Shown: positions 19,304 through 29,957 of the stretch, piece by piece
Layout: each line of letters opens with the position of its first letter
How positions within the stretch are numbered: the first letter of the stretch is position 1
DNA from: Clostridiales bacterium
Lineage (GTDB): Bacteria; Bacillota; Clostridia; Christensenellales; Pumilibacteraceae
DNA: 33,667 nucleotides
Direction: 5' to 3'
NCBI GenBank assembly: GCA_022508425.1
Contig: JAFLVF010000013.1
Coordinates: 1 to 33,667 of the forward strand
Made by a program: the position numbers and the translations under genes
Notes under the pieces: generated by a model
Seen by the model: the letters and a program-made list of their open reading frames with translations, nothing else
The model's database searches: none
Told to the model about the DNA's origin: nothing

Positions 19304-20320
19304 ATGGAAAACACCGAGAAAATCAAGGAAGAAGCTCTCAATAAGCTGGCGACAATCAAGACCGAGCGCGAGCTTGCCGATTTCAAAACGGCAGTGCTCG
19401 GAAGATCCGGCACTATCACCATGCTTATGAAAGGACTGAAGGATGTTCCGCCGGAAGATCGGCCACGAGTGGGAAAGGAGATAAACGACGTCAGAGTCGC
19501 CGTCACCGAAGCCTGCGACGGCTTGGAAAAGAAATTGCACCGTCAGGCGATAGAGCATGCTCTTATTTCGGACGCAATAGACGTTACTATCGACAAGCCT
19601 GTACGCTCGGTCGGAGCTGTTCATCCGCTCAATCAGGTCAGAAAGCGCCTTACAGACTATTTCGTAGGCAACGGATATATAGTATATGACAGCCCCGAGA
19701 TAGAGACCGATTATTACAATTTCCAAGCGCTTAACATTCCGCTAGATCATCCCGCGCGCGATATGCAAGACACCTTCTTTATTGAAGACGGCATACTTCT
19801 TCGGTCTCAAACCTCGAGCGGGCAGGTGCGTCTAATGGAGAAGGTCAAGCCGCCGCTAAAGATGATTTGCCCCGGTCGGGTTTTCCGCAACGACGACGAC
19901 TCGACGCATTCGCCGGTATTCCATCAAATGGAAGGTTTGGTGGTCGATAAAAACGTCACATTATGCGACCTAAAAGGCGCGCTCGAAGGCTTTGCAAAAT
20001 TCATATTCGGAGATCAGACCAAAATAAGGTTTAGACCGAGTTATTTCCCCTTTACGGAGCCGAGCGTGGAGGTTGACGTGTCGTGCTTTAAGTGCGGAGG
20101 AAAAGGTTGCCGCGTGTGCAAGAACACCGGATGGATAGAGATTCTCGGCGCAGGTATGGTCAACCGCAAGGTGCTCGAAAACTGCGGTATAGACCCGGAC
20201 GAGTACCAAGGTTTTGCATTCGGATTGGGCCTTGACCGCATTACAATGATACAGTGCGGCATTGACGATATCAAAATGCTGTGGGAGAACGACGTGCGCT
20301 TCTTGCGCATGTTCAGATAG
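19304..20320 (+). CDS. pheS: Phenylalanyl-tRNA synthetase alpha subunit
   Basis: HPLNQVRKRLTDYFVGNGY, HPARDMQDTFF, FRNDDDSTHSPVFHQMEGLVVD, FAFGLGLDRITM. Confidence 0.98.
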   Translation: MENTEKIKEEALNKLATIKTERELADFKTAVLGRSGTITMLMKGLKDVPPEDRPRVGKEINDVRVAVTEACDGLEKKLHRQAIEHALISDAIDVTIDKPVRSVGAVHPLNQVRKRLTDYFVGNGYIVYDSPEIETDYYNFQALNIPLDHPARDMQDTFFIEDGILLRSQTSSGQVRLMEKVKPPLKMICPGRVFRNDDDSTHSPVFHQMEGLVVDKNVTLCDLKGALEGFAKFIFGDQTKIRFRPSYFPFTEPSVEVDVSCFKCGGKGCRVCKNTGWIEILGAGMVNRKVLENCGIDPDEYQGFAFGLGLDRITMIQCGIDDIKMLWENDVRFLRMFR

Positions 20321-20329
20321 GAGGCGGAT

Positions 20330-22711
20330 ATGAAATTACCTTTGAATTGGCTAAGAGAATATGTTGACATCGGCGATATCACGCCCGAAGCGCTGTCGGA
20401 CAAGCTTTTGTCCGTCGGATTCGAGGTAGAAGAAATAATCAAACCGCGCGACGATATCAAAAACGTCGTCGTCGGCAAAGTATTATCAATGGAGCGCAAC
20501 GCCAACTCCGACAAGCTTTGGGTATGCCAAATCGACGTCGGAAGCGAAGTGGCGCAGATAGTGACGGGTGCGCAGAACGTAAAGCAGGGTGATGTTGTTC
20601 CCGTAGCGAAAGTCGGCGCCGAACTTCCCGGCGGCAAATATATCAAGCCCGCCGTTTTGCGCGGCGTGGAGAGCTACGGCATGCTTTGCTCGGGCGGGGA
20701 ATTGTGTGTCGATGACGACGTAATAGACGGCGCGAGCGTTGACGGAATACTTATACTGCCTAATAATTTCAAGATAGGCGAGGATATTATGCACGCGCTT
20801 GGCATCGACGATACCGTGCTCGACGTTTCTATCACTGCCAACCGTCCCGACTGTCAAGCTGTAGTCAACCTCGCACGCGAGATAGCGATTATACTCGGCA
20901 AGAAGTTCAAGATGCCGAAGATGACATACAAATGCGCTTCCGTTGCCCAAGACGGCGATCTTCCCACCGTTACGATTGTTAACAAGGATCTTTGCAGTCG
21001 GTATATCGGTCGCGTAATTAAGGACGTGAAGATAGAAAAGTCGCCCAAATGGATGCGCGATCGCTTGCGCCAGTGCGGCATTCGTCCGATAAACAACCTC
21101 GTTGACATAACCAACTATGTCTTGCTCGAATTCGGTCAACCTCTTCATGCCTTCGATCGCAGGCACATTTCGGGCGGAATAGTCGTCAGGAAGGGCGTAA
21201 AAGGCGAGAAAATTACGGCGCTCGACGGCAAAGATTACGAGGCCGACGACGTGTTGCTGATTGCCGACAGCTCTAAACCTCTCGCTCTTGCCGGCATCAT
21301 GGGCGGCGAGTACACGAGTATTTTGCCTGACACAAAGACAGTTTTCTTGGAAGCGGCGCGTTTTGAACGCAGCAATATACGCCGTACGTCGCGAAAGCTC
21401 GGGCTTAGGTCGGATTCGTCGTCGCGCTACGAGAAGGGCGTGGACTGGCAGTCGACGGAGCTCGGCTCGGAACGCGCGCTCGCGCTATTCGACGAGCTCA
21501 AATGCGGAAAGATATGCGACGGTAAGACGTTCGACGGCATACAAGAGCCGCAAGAAAAGATCATTACTACTACAAAAGATGAGATTTGCAATCTTCTCGG
21601 CATCGATATTGACAAAAAGGTCATCGTATCGTTGCTCAAAAAACAGGGCATTGCCGTGAAAGCAGAGGGGAAAAAGCTCGTTTGCACAATTCCTCTCATC
21701 AGAGAGGATATCGACGGGTATCCCGATCTTGCCGAGGACGTGATGCGTTTCTACGGCTATGACAACATCGTCTCGACCAATTCGGAGAACACGCACCAAA
21801 CATGCGGCGGTATGAATGTTCACGATACCGGGTCCGAAGTCATTAAATCGCGCTTGACCGCGCTCGGTGCCGATGAGATTTTGAACTATTCGTTCGTTTC
21901 TCCCGACGCGTGCGACAAAATTATGCTGGACGAACATGATTTGCGCCGCAACGTCATCACAATCAAAAATCCGCTCAGCCGTGACATTTCTGTCATGCGC
22001 ACACAGCTCGTTACAGGCATGCTGTCGTCAATCTCGCGCAATATCTTGAGGAAAAACAGCGTAATGCGCTTCTTTGAGTTGGGCAAGATATTTATTCCGA
22101 ATAGCTTGCCGTTGAAGAGTTTACCGCAAGAGCGCGACGTGCTGTGTATCGGACTGTGTAATGACGGCGATTTCTATACAATCAAGAGCATAGTGGGCGA
22201 GGTGGCCGCCATATTTGCACTTGATCCTAAATTCAAGACCGGCAATGCGCCCTATCTTCATCCCGGGCAATCGCTGTCTATCGACTGCGGTGGATTAAAT
22301 GGTGATTTCGGCAAAGTGCATCCGCTCGTTTGCGAGAATTACGATTTGCCAAACTCCGTTTATATCGCTCATATCGACGTAACAGACGCGCTTACTCGCA
22401 AGATTGAACTTGCGCACTATACGCCGCTGTCAAAGCTTCCTCCTGTCGACCGAGACTTTGCGCTCGTTGTGGAAAAATCCGTAAGAGTCGGCGATATGCT
22501 GAATGCCGTCAAATCTGTCAGTCCGTACGTATCGGGCGTTGAGCTGTTTGATATATACGAGGGCGAGCAGATTCCCGAAGGCTGCAAAAGTGTCGCATTC
22601 TCCATGCGCCTTCAACCCAAAGAGGCTACATTCTCGGACGCCGAGATCAAAAGTATTGTAAACGACGTGCTTCAAATCGTTTCCGACAAGTTTGGGGCGA
22701 AGCTTCGCTGA
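20330..22711 (+). CDS. pheT: Phenylalanyl-tRNA synthetase beta subunit
   Basis: MKLPLNWLREYVDI, tRNA-binding domain, RPDCQAVVNLAREIA, C-terminal ferredoxin-fold anticodon-binding domain (PLSKLPPVDRDFALVV). Confidence 0.98.
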   Translation: MKLPLNWLREYVDIGDITPEALSDKLLSVGFEVEEIIKPRDDIKNVVVGKVLSMERNANSDKLWVCQIDVGSEVAQIVTGAQNVKQGDVVPVAKVGAELPGGKYIKPAVLRGVESYGMLCSGGELCVDDDVIDGASVDGILILPNNFKIGEDIMHALGIDDTVLDVSITANRPDCQAVVNLAREIAIILGKKFKMPKMTYKCASVAQDGDLPTVTIVNKDLCSRYIGRVIKDVKIEKSPKWMRDRLRQCGIRPINNLVDITNYVLLEFGQPLHAFDRRHISGGIVVRKGVKGEKITALDGKDYEADDVLLIADSSKPLALAGIMGGEYTSILPDTKTVFLEAARFERSNIRRTSRKLGLRSDSSSRYEKGVDWQSTELGSERALALFDELKCGKICDGKTFDGIQEPQEKIITTTKDEICNLLGIDIDKKVIVSLLKKQGIAVKAEGKKLVCTIPLIREDIDGYPDLAEDVMRFYGYDNIVSTNSENTHQTCGGMNVHDTGSEVIKSRLTALGADEILNYSFVSPDACDKIMLDEHDLRRNVITIKNPLSRDISVMRTQLVTGMLSSISRNILRKNSVMRFFELGKIFIPNSLPLKSLPQERDVLCIGLCNDGDFYTIKSIVGEVAAIFALDPKFKTGNAPYLHPGQSLSIDCGGLNGDFGKVHPLVCENYDLPNSVYIAHIDVTDALTRKIELAHYTPLSKLPPVDRDFALVVEKSVRVGDMLNAVKSVSPYVSGVELFDIYEGEQIPEGCKSVAFSMRLQPKEATFSDAEIKSIVNDVLQIVSDKFGAKLR

Positions 22712-22712
22712 T

Positions 22713-24842
22713 ATGGAACTCGTAGCGCCGGCTGGAAATTACAACGCGCTCGTCGCGGCTGTCAACAACGGCGCAGATGCCGTTTATCTCGGTTTGCCCG
22801 ATTTCGGCGCGAGGGCTAAGGCAGAAAACTTTTCTTTCGAAAATTTGGAAAGTGCAATAGAGTATGCTCATCTTTTCGGCACGAGGGTATTCGTAACGCT
22901 CAATACGCTGATAAAAGATAACGAGATGTCGCGCGCAATCGATTGCGCCAAGCACGCTTATGCATGCGGTGCGGACGCGGCAATCGTTCAAGACGTTCGA
23001 TTTATAAAGAAACTAAAGCGCGAGCTTCCCGAATTTACACTACACGCGAGCACGCAGATGGGCATACACAACGCCGACGGCGCTCGCGCTATACTTGATA
23101 TGGGTTTGCGACGCGTCGTACTTGCGCGCGAAACCTTGCCGCAGGATATTGCGGAAATCAAAAAAACGGGTATCGATATTGAATTTTTCGTTCAAGGCGC
23201 GCTCTGTATATGCTTTTCCGGCAATTGCTATTTTTCGTCGCTCGCTTCGTCGTACAGCGGCAATCGCGGAAAATGCATGCAATTGTGCCGGAAAAAGTAC
23301 GAATTGCGCGGCGATAAAGGATATTATCTGTCGGCAAAAGATATCTGCCTATACGATAAATTGGCATATCTCAATGACTTGGGAGTAGACGCCGTCAAGA
23401 TAGAAGGTCGCATGCGCTCAATCGAGTACGTCGCGCAGGCAGTGCGGGTATATAAATCTCAAATGCCTACGGACGAGGCAAGAAAGGCGCTTAAAGCGGT
23501 GTTTAACCGCGGTAATTATTGTAGCGCTTACTTGGACGAAAGCGCCCCGTTTCGCGTCGTATATTCAAAATCTCAGGCTAATATCGGCAATTATGTGGGG
23601 AAAATCGATCGTGTAACAAATAATCGCGTTAAAGTTAACGGATTTATTCCTAATCCCGCCGACGGCTTCAAGATTATGCGGGGCGGTATAGAGGTAGGCG
23701 GGGCGAGCGTGCGCGGCGGCGATGTCGTTGCAGACTGCAAAGCGAAACCGGGCGATGAACTCATGCGGACGTTTGACGGCAAGCTGTCCGAAGAGCTCAA
23801 CAAAATAAACAGAACACTTGCCGTAACTGTCGATGTACAAATCGACGGCGGGAAACCCATTTTAGGCGTTGCTAAGCACAATGATTGCGTATACGCACTT
23901 ACCGGCAAGGTCGCCGAACATGCTATCAATCGCGCGCTTACTACAGAGGATATCTCAAAGGCGTTCAAGAAAGTATCGCAATTCCCGTTTGATGTAATAG
24001 TAAACGTCAATACCGACAATACTGCTTTTATGCCTATCTCGGAGCTTAACGAATTCAGACGCAATCTATATACAGGGCTCGTCGAACAAATCAAATTAGC
24101 CAATGCTCCCAAGCGTAGTTATACATGTGATTTTTCGCTCGACTACAACCAATTTCAGGGGCGTGGCAAAATTCTTTGCGTCGACGATTTGAGTATAATA
24201 ACCAAAGATGTTTCGGACAGAATCGATTATATTGCGCTGAAGCCGAGAGATTATTCTGACGTTAACCGCTCGATTGGTAAATATAGTTTTGACAAAAAGC
24301 TACTATTGTATATGCCGATTACAATGCGCGGCGACGATTACGGCGTTTTACGCCGAGCCGTCGACGACAAAAATATATTCGGCGTGATATCAAACAATTA
24401 CTATACGTTGAAATTTACCGACAAGCCGATTTTGCTTGGGCCCGGGCATAATATAATTGGCGAGTGCGTTAAAACGCATATCCGCTCGTATGAATCCGAC
24501 GATATCGGCGGGGATAATAATAGCTTTATGTATTGTTTCGGTCATGCTCAGCTCATGACGCTCTGCCATTGTATCTACGGGAAATGTATAGGTTGCGGCG
24601 GTGATGATATATTAACCGACGAGGAAGAGCGTAAATTTGCGCTCAAACGGTACAAGATTGCACATTGCTATTGGGAGCTAAATAATTATGTGCCGCACAA
24701 CTTTACGGACAGAATAACATGCGCGGACAAAAATTTGTATTACGATTGCTGTAGTATGAATACGGCAGATATTTTATGTGTGCTTAACGGTGAATACAAA
24801 GGAAAGTACACTCGCGGCAACACGAACAAAGGTTTGAAATAG
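22713..24842 (+). CDS. U32 family peptidase (collagenase-like / RlhA-related)
   Basis: ELVAPAGNYNALVAAVNNGADAVYLG, GNRGKCMQLCRKKYEL, YYLSAKDICLYDKLAYLNDLGVDAVKIEGRMRS; ATG 22713 rather than 22692. Confidence 0.94.
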   Translation: MELVAPAGNYNALVAAVNNGADAVYLGLPDFGARAKAENFSFENLESAIEYAHLFGTRVFVTLNTLIKDNEMSRAIDCAKHAYACGADAAIVQDVRFIKKLKRELPEFTLHASTQMGIHNADGARAILDMGLRRVVLARETLPQDIAEIKKTGIDIEFFVQGALCICFSGNCYFSSLASSYSGNRGKCMQLCRKKYELRGDKGYYLSAKDICLYDKLAYLNDLGVDAVKIEGRMRSIEYVAQAVRVYKSQMPTDEARKALKAVFNRGNYCSAYLDESAPFRVVYSKSQANIGNYVGKIDRVTNNRVKVNGFIPNPADGFKIMRGGIEVGGASVRGGDVVADCKAKPGDELMRTFDGKLSEELNKINRTLAVTVDVQIDGGKPILGVAKHNDCVYALTGKVAEHAINRALTTEDISKAFKKVSQFPFDVIVNVNTDNTAFMPISELNEFRRNLYTGLVEQIKLANAPKRSYTCDFSLDYNQFQGRGKILCVDDLSIITKDVSDRIDYIALKPRDYSDVNRSIGKYSFDKKLLLYMPITMRGDDYGVLRRAVDDKNIFGVISNNYYTLKFTDKPILLGPGHNIIGECVKTHIRSYESDDIGGDNNSFMYCFGHAQLMTLCHCIYGKCIGCGGDDILTDEEERKFALKRYKIAHCYWELNNYVPHNFTDRITCADKNLYYDCCSMNTADILCVLNGEYKGKYTRGNTNKGLK

Positions 24843-27158
24843 ATGGATACAACTAAGATAAATCTTCAATTCGACGTTATACTCGACGAAATCGCTTCGC
24901 TTGCGAGCGCCGAGCTTGTAGTCGACGCCTTGCGCCGCACAACGCCGGTTACGGATATTAAAGACGCGGAAAAGCTGATGACCAAGACTTCCGATGCGTT
25001 GTTTGTGCTCGCTTCGCACCGTCCCGATCTTGCGTTTTACGATATATCAAAGAGCGTAGAGAAAGCGCGGGTGGGCGCAACGCTGTCGCTACCGGAGTTT
25101 ATCGATATCAAGGGAAACATTGCGTGCCTGCGTTCACTAAAGAGCTGTGTGGAAAATTCGGACGGCTGTGACAGCCTAAAGGATATTACCGCGTGGGTGA
25201 GAGCATGCGACGGGCTGGAAAAGGCCATCGGTAATACCGTCGAAAACGAAAATGAAGTAAAAGACTCTGCAAGTGAGAAGCTTTATTCGCTAAGACGTGC
25301 AATCGTGCGCGCCAACGCCGCGCTTAAGAGCCGTCTTGACAGTCTAACGCGCCGGAGCGAGATAAGCAAGTATCTTCAGGACAATATTGTAACAATTCGC
25401 GGCGGCAGATACGTCGTTCCTGTCAAGGCGGAATGCCGCTCCGGTGTAAAAGGTCTTGTCCACGACGTTTCCGCTACGGGCTCTACTGTATTTATCGAGC
25501 CTTTTGCAATTGTCGAAGCCAATAACGAACTGCGCACCCTCAAGACGGCGGAGCAGAACGAAATAGAGCGAATATTGTACGAATTGAGCTTACAGGTCGC
25601 CGAGAATGCCAATGATCTAATTGCCGGACAGCGCGTGCTTGTCGAGTGCGGAGTTATATTCGCAAAGGCGGAGTATGCCAAAAAGATTAACGCGTTTAGA
25701 CCCAATCTCAATAACAGCGGACGGATTTCCCTTGTTTCGGCAAGGCACCCGCTTATTTCGCCGGATACCGTCGTGCCTGTTGATATAATAATCGACAAGA
25801 AGTTATTACTCATTTCCGGACCGAACACCGGCGGTAAAACGGTCGTTCTCAAGACGGTTGGACTGTTCGCGCTCATGGCAGAATGCGGCATATTTTTGCC
25901 GACGGCCGAGAATAGCGAAATGAGTATCTTCGGGAATATTTTTTGCGATATCGGCGACGCGCAGAGCATCGAGCAGTCGCTCAGCACTTTCTCTGCGCAC
26001 ATCAAGAACATTTCGTCGATTTGCTCTGAGGCGGACGGCAATTCGCTCGTTTTGCTCGATGAGCCCGGCGACGGCACAGACCCCGAAGAGGGTGCGGCAC
26101 TCGCGGTTGCTATTATCGGCAACTTACTCAAAATCGGCGCAACGTCTGTTGTCACTACGCACTTCAATTCAGTCAAGCAATACGGAGTGTCAAACACTTT
26201 GATAAAAAATGCTTGCATGCAGTTTGACAGCGCGAATTTTCGGCCGACGTACAAGCTGTTGTACGGTGTTTCCGGTTCGAGTTATGCGCTTGAAATAGCC
26301 GAAAAGCTCGGGCTTGACGAGCAAATCATTGCCGAAGCGAAATCGCATTTGAGCGCCGAAAAAGTGTCGTTTGACAATATGATGCGAGAGGCGGAACAGC
26401 TTAGAAACGACGCGCAAGTCGAAAAAGCGCTGTGCGAAAAGCTCGCCATAAAAGCCCATGACGACGCGGAAAAAGCAGAAAAATTCAAAGCCGAATACCA
26501 ATCCAAACTCGCAGAAATAAAAGAAAACGCAAGAATATTAGTCAAGCGCCAAGCGGACGAATATGCCGAGTATGCAGACAGTTTAATTGATGAAATCAAG
26601 CAAAAGCTGAAATCTGCCGACGAGAAAGCGCTTTTTGAAGCGAGAAAGATAGCAAAACACCTGTCCGACGGCGTACCGACGGACGAACGAAAACCGCAGA
26701 TATCAGTTCAGCCTGTCGACCCTAAAACTATAAAAAACGGAATGCGCGTATTTGTATCGGGCTTGAACAAAGAGGGTATAGTAGCGGGCAATCCGCGCGG
26801 CGAAAAGGTAATTGTTGCAATCGGCGCAATCAAGACGGAGCTACCCATCTCGTCGCTATCTCTCATTGACGACGAAAAGAAACGCACAAACAAAGAAGTT
26901 CGGCACGAGATTGCCGAACCGAAAAATATAGAAGTTATGCTACTCGGCCGCACGGTCGACGAGGCGATTGAAGAGCTCGAGCGAATATTGTCCGATATTC
27001 CGCCGCACAGTACAATAAGAATCGTTCACGGCAAAGGTACGGGTGCGCTCGGCAAGGGCATACAGAATTTCCTGAGAAAAGAAAAGAAAATCAAAGAGTT
27101 TCGTTACGGACGATACGGCGAGGGCGATACGGGCGTTACTATAGCCGTAGTCAAATAG
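24843..27158 (+). CDS. mutS2: Endonuclease MutS2
   Basis: LLISGPNTGGKTVVLKTVGLFALMAECG, LLDEPGDGTDPEEGAALAVAI, C-terminal Smr domain IRIVHGKGTGALGKGIQNFL. Confidence 0.97.
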   Translation: MDTTKINLQFDVILDEIASLASAELVVDALRRTTPVTDIKDAEKLMTKTSDALFVLASHRPDLAFYDISKSVEKARVGATLSLPEFIDIKGNIACLRSLKSCVENSDGCDSLKDITAWVRACDGLEKAIGNTVENENEVKDSASEKLYSLRRAIVRANAALKSRLDSLTRRSEISKYLQDNIVTIRGGRYVVPVKAECRSGVKGLVHDVSATGSTVFIEPFAIVEANNELRTLKTAEQNEIERILYELSLQVAENANDLIAGQRVLVECGVIFAKAEYAKKINAFRPNLNNSGRISLVSARHPLISPDTVVPVDIIIDKKLLLISGPNTGGKTVVLKTVGLFALMAECGIFLPTAENSEMSIFGNIFCDIGDAQSIEQSLSTFSAHIKNISSICSEADGNSLVLLDEPGDGTDPEEGAALAVAIIGNLLKIGATSVVTTHFNSVKQYGVSNTLIKNACMQFDSANFRPTYKLLYGVSGSSYALEIAEKLGLDEQIIAEAKSHLSAEKVSFDNMMREAEQLRNDAQVEKALCEKLAIKAHDDAEKAEKFKAEYQSKLAEIKENARILVKRQADEYAEYADSLIDEIKQKLKSADEKALFEARKIAKHLSDGVPTDERKPQISVQPVDPKTIKNGMRVFVSGLNKEGIVAGNPRGEKVIVAIGAIKTELPISSLSLIDDEKKRTNKEVRHEIAEPKNIEVMLLGRTVDEAIEELERILSDIPPHSTIRIVHGKGTGALGKGIQNFLRKEKKIKEFRYGRYGEGDTGVTIAVVK

Positions 27159-27235
27159 TAGCAGTCTAAATGTTATTACGATTTCGTTGCGATGGCTATA
27201 GACTATCGTTGTTTCAATGATTTCTATTTTCCGAA

Positions 27236-27697
27236 TTATATCATGTGCTTTTTGATCAATTCTGCGTATGAATATGCTCTCAACGTAATTTCGTCGCGAC
27301 TAAACTTGCCGCAGCCGGCAACATCAAGCGAAATTATATAAACGATAAAGTTTGCGGCGCGCATAGCAGAATACAGCTCGTCGGCGTTGTCCGTCACACT
27401 CCGCGCAAAATCCAAAAATTTATCCTCGATTGGATTTAGCATACTTTCTGTCGAGGTATAAAACGCGTTATTATTTCGCCTAACGTATTTTATTATACTA
27501 TCCGCCGATGTAGGCGTAATTTTATCGGGCGTGTTGATGTATAAATTCAGTGTGACGCATTCGACAATATGCCGACAGGTTATATAGTGCGCGCTTCTGA
27601 AATTTTTGGAAACGCTGTGCTCTACGGCGAGCATGCTTGTGCTGCCGTTCGCGGCGTCGAGTATCTTTTGATATTCGCTTTCGCTCAGTGTTTTCAT
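27236..27697 (-). CDS. Hypothetical protein (153 aa), uncharacterised
   Basis: ORF on - strand; likely ATG at 27697 (MKTLSESEYQ...) overlapping the tmcAL stop (ATGA). Confidence 0.65.
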   Translation of the reverse strand: MKTLSESEYQKILDAANGSTSMLAVEHSVSKNFRSAHYITCRHIVECVTLNLYINTPDKITPTSADSIIKYVRRNNNAFYTSTESMLNPIEDKFLDFARSVTDNADELYSAMRAANFIVYIISLDVAGCGKFSRDEITLRAYSYAELIKKHMI

Positions 27698-28854
27698 ACT
27701 TTTATCAACGAATAATTGTAGTAGTCCCCGCCGACGGAGCAAATGGAATTGTACAGCGCAGCCGCGCGTTCGTCCACGGACAGAACACGCTTGATTTCGG
27801 TATTTTCAGAGGCTTTTTTAATGTCGGCATTATTGGTTTTGACGAATCCCGGCAAAATCGAGAAGTCAAAATCTTGTTTGCAGGCGAGCAGGCGAGTGAC
27901 AAACGAACAGGCGAGCAATTCTTTTTCTTGATTTGTAACGGCGTCAAAAAGTAAGCGTTTGATGCGTTTTATTCCATAACGTTTGCTTACCGAAGAATTT
28001 ATCAACGTATTGTAGTCGGAAGTATCGGCGTATTTTTTTATCAGATGCTCAAGCCCTTCCGAGCAGTCCTTAAGGTTTTTGATAATATTCGGCGCCATGC
28101 TCTTGACAGCATATACCGCCATTATTTCGTATGCGCCGAGGTTGGGGCGGTGCGCATTGTGCCACGCAATGATGTCGTCTTTTAAGTACGGTATATAGTC
28201 GGATATCTTGTCGGCGTTGCCACAGTCTACCGCATGGCGTATCGCCGTCGCCGAAATGTACTTCTCGTCCGTAGACAGACTTCCGTAGCTTGCTCCGACA
28301 CGCTCGATTATGATAGGCTCGATAGTCGGCGAATATTTTTCGATCGCGGAAATGTATTCGAGACACAGAATATTGTTAGGGTCGGAAAATATATCGTCGC
28401 AAGGCCCGTACACTGCCGAATACGCCGTCGCATTGGCTATATTATAGCTTTTACCCGATTTTAGTTCTCGATAAAAAATGTTGTGAAATGCTTCCGAATT
28501 CTTTGATTTTGCGTCGTAAATGCTTAATATTTTGTCGGGTGAGACTGTCGCGCCCATCGCGATATGCTTAATATCCTTAATTTGAGCAGATATTTTGAGT
28601 GCGCCTTCGGCAAAATACTGCGCGCTTGCCGTCGCGTACAGTGTCGGCAGTTCTATCACCGCATCGGCACCGCCTCTGACTGCGCATTCGGCACGAAGCG
28701 ATTTATCGCAAAACGCCGGATCCGCAGACTGAACGAAATTCCCGCTCATAATGCAAACTATATTATCGATTCCGCGATTTCTCACGGCGTCGAGCTGGTA
28801 TTTATGTCCCGTATGAAACGGATTATATTCACAAACGATAGCACAATTTGTCAT
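27694..28854 (-). CDS. tmcAL: tRNA(Met) cytidine acetate ligase / nucleotidyltransferase (TmcAL, YlbM family)
   Basis: CAIVCEYNPFHTGHKYQL, CIMSGNFVQSADPAFCDKSLRAECAVRGGADAVIELPTLYATASAQYFAEGAL. Confidence 0.92.
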   Translation of the reverse strand: MTNCAIVCEYNPFHTGHKYQLDAVRNRGIDNIVCIMSGNFVQSADPAFCDKSLRAECAVRGGADAVIELPTLYATASAQYFAEGALKISAQIKDIKHIAMGATVSPDKILSIYDAKSKNSEAFHNIFYRELKSGKSYNIANATAYSAVYGPCDDIFSDPNNILCLEYISAIEKYSPTIEPIIIERVGASYGSLSTDEKYISATAIRHAVDCGNADKISDYIPYLKDDIIAWHNAHRPNLGAYEIMAVYAVKSMAPNIIKNLKDCSEGLEHLIKKYADTSDYNTLINSSVSKRYGIKRIKRLLFDAVTNQEKELLACSFVTRLLACKQDFDFSILPGFVKTNNADIKKASENTEIKRVLSVDERAAALYNSICSVGGDYYNYSLIKV

Positions 28855-28871
28855 ATTCAAATACCAAATAC

Positions 28872-28900
28872 TTTACATTCACGTAAAATCGGAGTATAAT
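28872..28900 (+). promoter_or_regulatory. SigA-type promoter of pta
   Basis: TTTACA (28872-28877) - 17 nt - TATAAT (28895-28900). Confidence 0.8.
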
Positions 28901-28958
28901 TAAATTATAGATATTTTATCACAAATCTAAATTTTTGTAAACATATAAGGAGAATATT

Positions 28959-29957
28959 ATGAACGATTTACTCAATTCCGTCCGCGAGAAGGCGAAGAAG
29001 CTGCAAAAGACCATCGTACTTGCCGAAGGTGAGGAGCCGCGCGTAATCACGGCCGCGGCCAAGATTCAAAAAGAGGGCATAGCAAAGGTCGTTTTGATCG
29101 GCAATCCCGCTGTTATTGCCAAAAAGTGTGCCGATGTCAAGCTTGACGGAGTCAAAATTATAGATATAGCGACAGTTGACAAGGAGCCGTATGCCGAGAC
29201 TCTGTATGAGCTTCGCAAAGCGCGCGGCATAGACATGGATACAGCGCGCAAGCTCGCGTCCGATCCGCTGTATTTCGGCGTGCTTATGGTCAAGCGCGGC
29301 GAAGCGGACGGAATGGTCGCAGGCTCTGTCAATGCTACAGGTGACGTGCTTCGTCCCGCGCTTCAAATCATCAAGACCGCACCGGGCATCAAGACTGTCA
29401 GCTCTTGCTTTATCATGGTGCTGGACAAGAATTCCAAGTACGGCGAGAACGGCGTGCTCGTATTCGGTGACTGTGCGGTCAATCCCAATCCCGATGCGCA
29501 ACAGCTTGCCGACATCGCAGTGGCGTCGGCAGGATCGGCTAAAGCAATTGCCGGTATATCGCCTAAGGTCGCGCTTCTTTCGTTCTCGACTAAGGGATCG
29601 GCTAAGCACGAGCTGGTAGACAAGGTCACAGCCGCGCTTGAGATTGTAAAAGCGAATCATCCCGAAATTCAAGTCGACGGCGAGCTTCAGGCGGACGCCG
29701 CGCTTGTTCCGACGGTTGCGGAACTTAAGGCTCCCGGGAGCACGGTGGCAGGCCATGCCAATGTATTGATTTTCCCCGACCTTCAGGCGGGCAATATAGG
29801 CTACAAACTAGTCCAACGCCTTGCGGGTGCCGAAGCTATCGGACCCATTTGCCAGGGCTTCAACAAACCGGTTAACGATTTGTCGCGCGGTTGCAGTAGC
29901 GAAGACGTTGTCAATGTAGTCGCAATGACAGCACTTCAAAGCGCAATGAACGACTAA
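28959..29957 (+). CDS. pta: Phosphate acetyltransferase
   Basis: IVLAEGEEPRVITAAAKI, GVLMVKRGEADGMVAGSVNATGDVLRPALQIIKT, VLIFPDLQAGNIGYKLVQRLAGAEAIGPICQG; SD aaggag. Confidence 0.98.
   Translation: MNDLLNSVREKAKKLQKTIVLAEGEEPRVITAAAKIQKEGIAKVVLIGNPAVIAKKCADVKLDGVKIIDIATVDKEPYAETLYELRKARGIDMDTARKLASDPLYFGVLMVKRGEADGMVAGSVNATGDVLRPALQIIKTAPGIKTVSSCFIMVLDKNSKYGENGVLVFGDCAVNPNPDAQQLADIAVASAGSAKAIAGISPKVALLSFSTKGSAKHELVDKVTAALEIVKANHPEIQVDGELQADAALVPTVAELKAPGSTVAGHANVLIFPDLQAGNIGYKLVQRLAGAEAIGPICQGFNKPVNDLSRGCSSEDVVNVVAMTALQSAMND

Noticed and set aside
20330-24842. Absence of zapA between pheT and the U32 peptidase as a notable loss
   Set aside because: Gene order here varies among Firmicutes and zapA could be elsewhere in the genome; not supportable from this window.
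27160-27210. AGTCTA...TAGACT inverted repeat and a CIRCE-arm-like GCAGTC after mutS2
   Set aside because: Only 6-bp arms with a ~30-nt loop, no T-tract; indistinguishable from chance.
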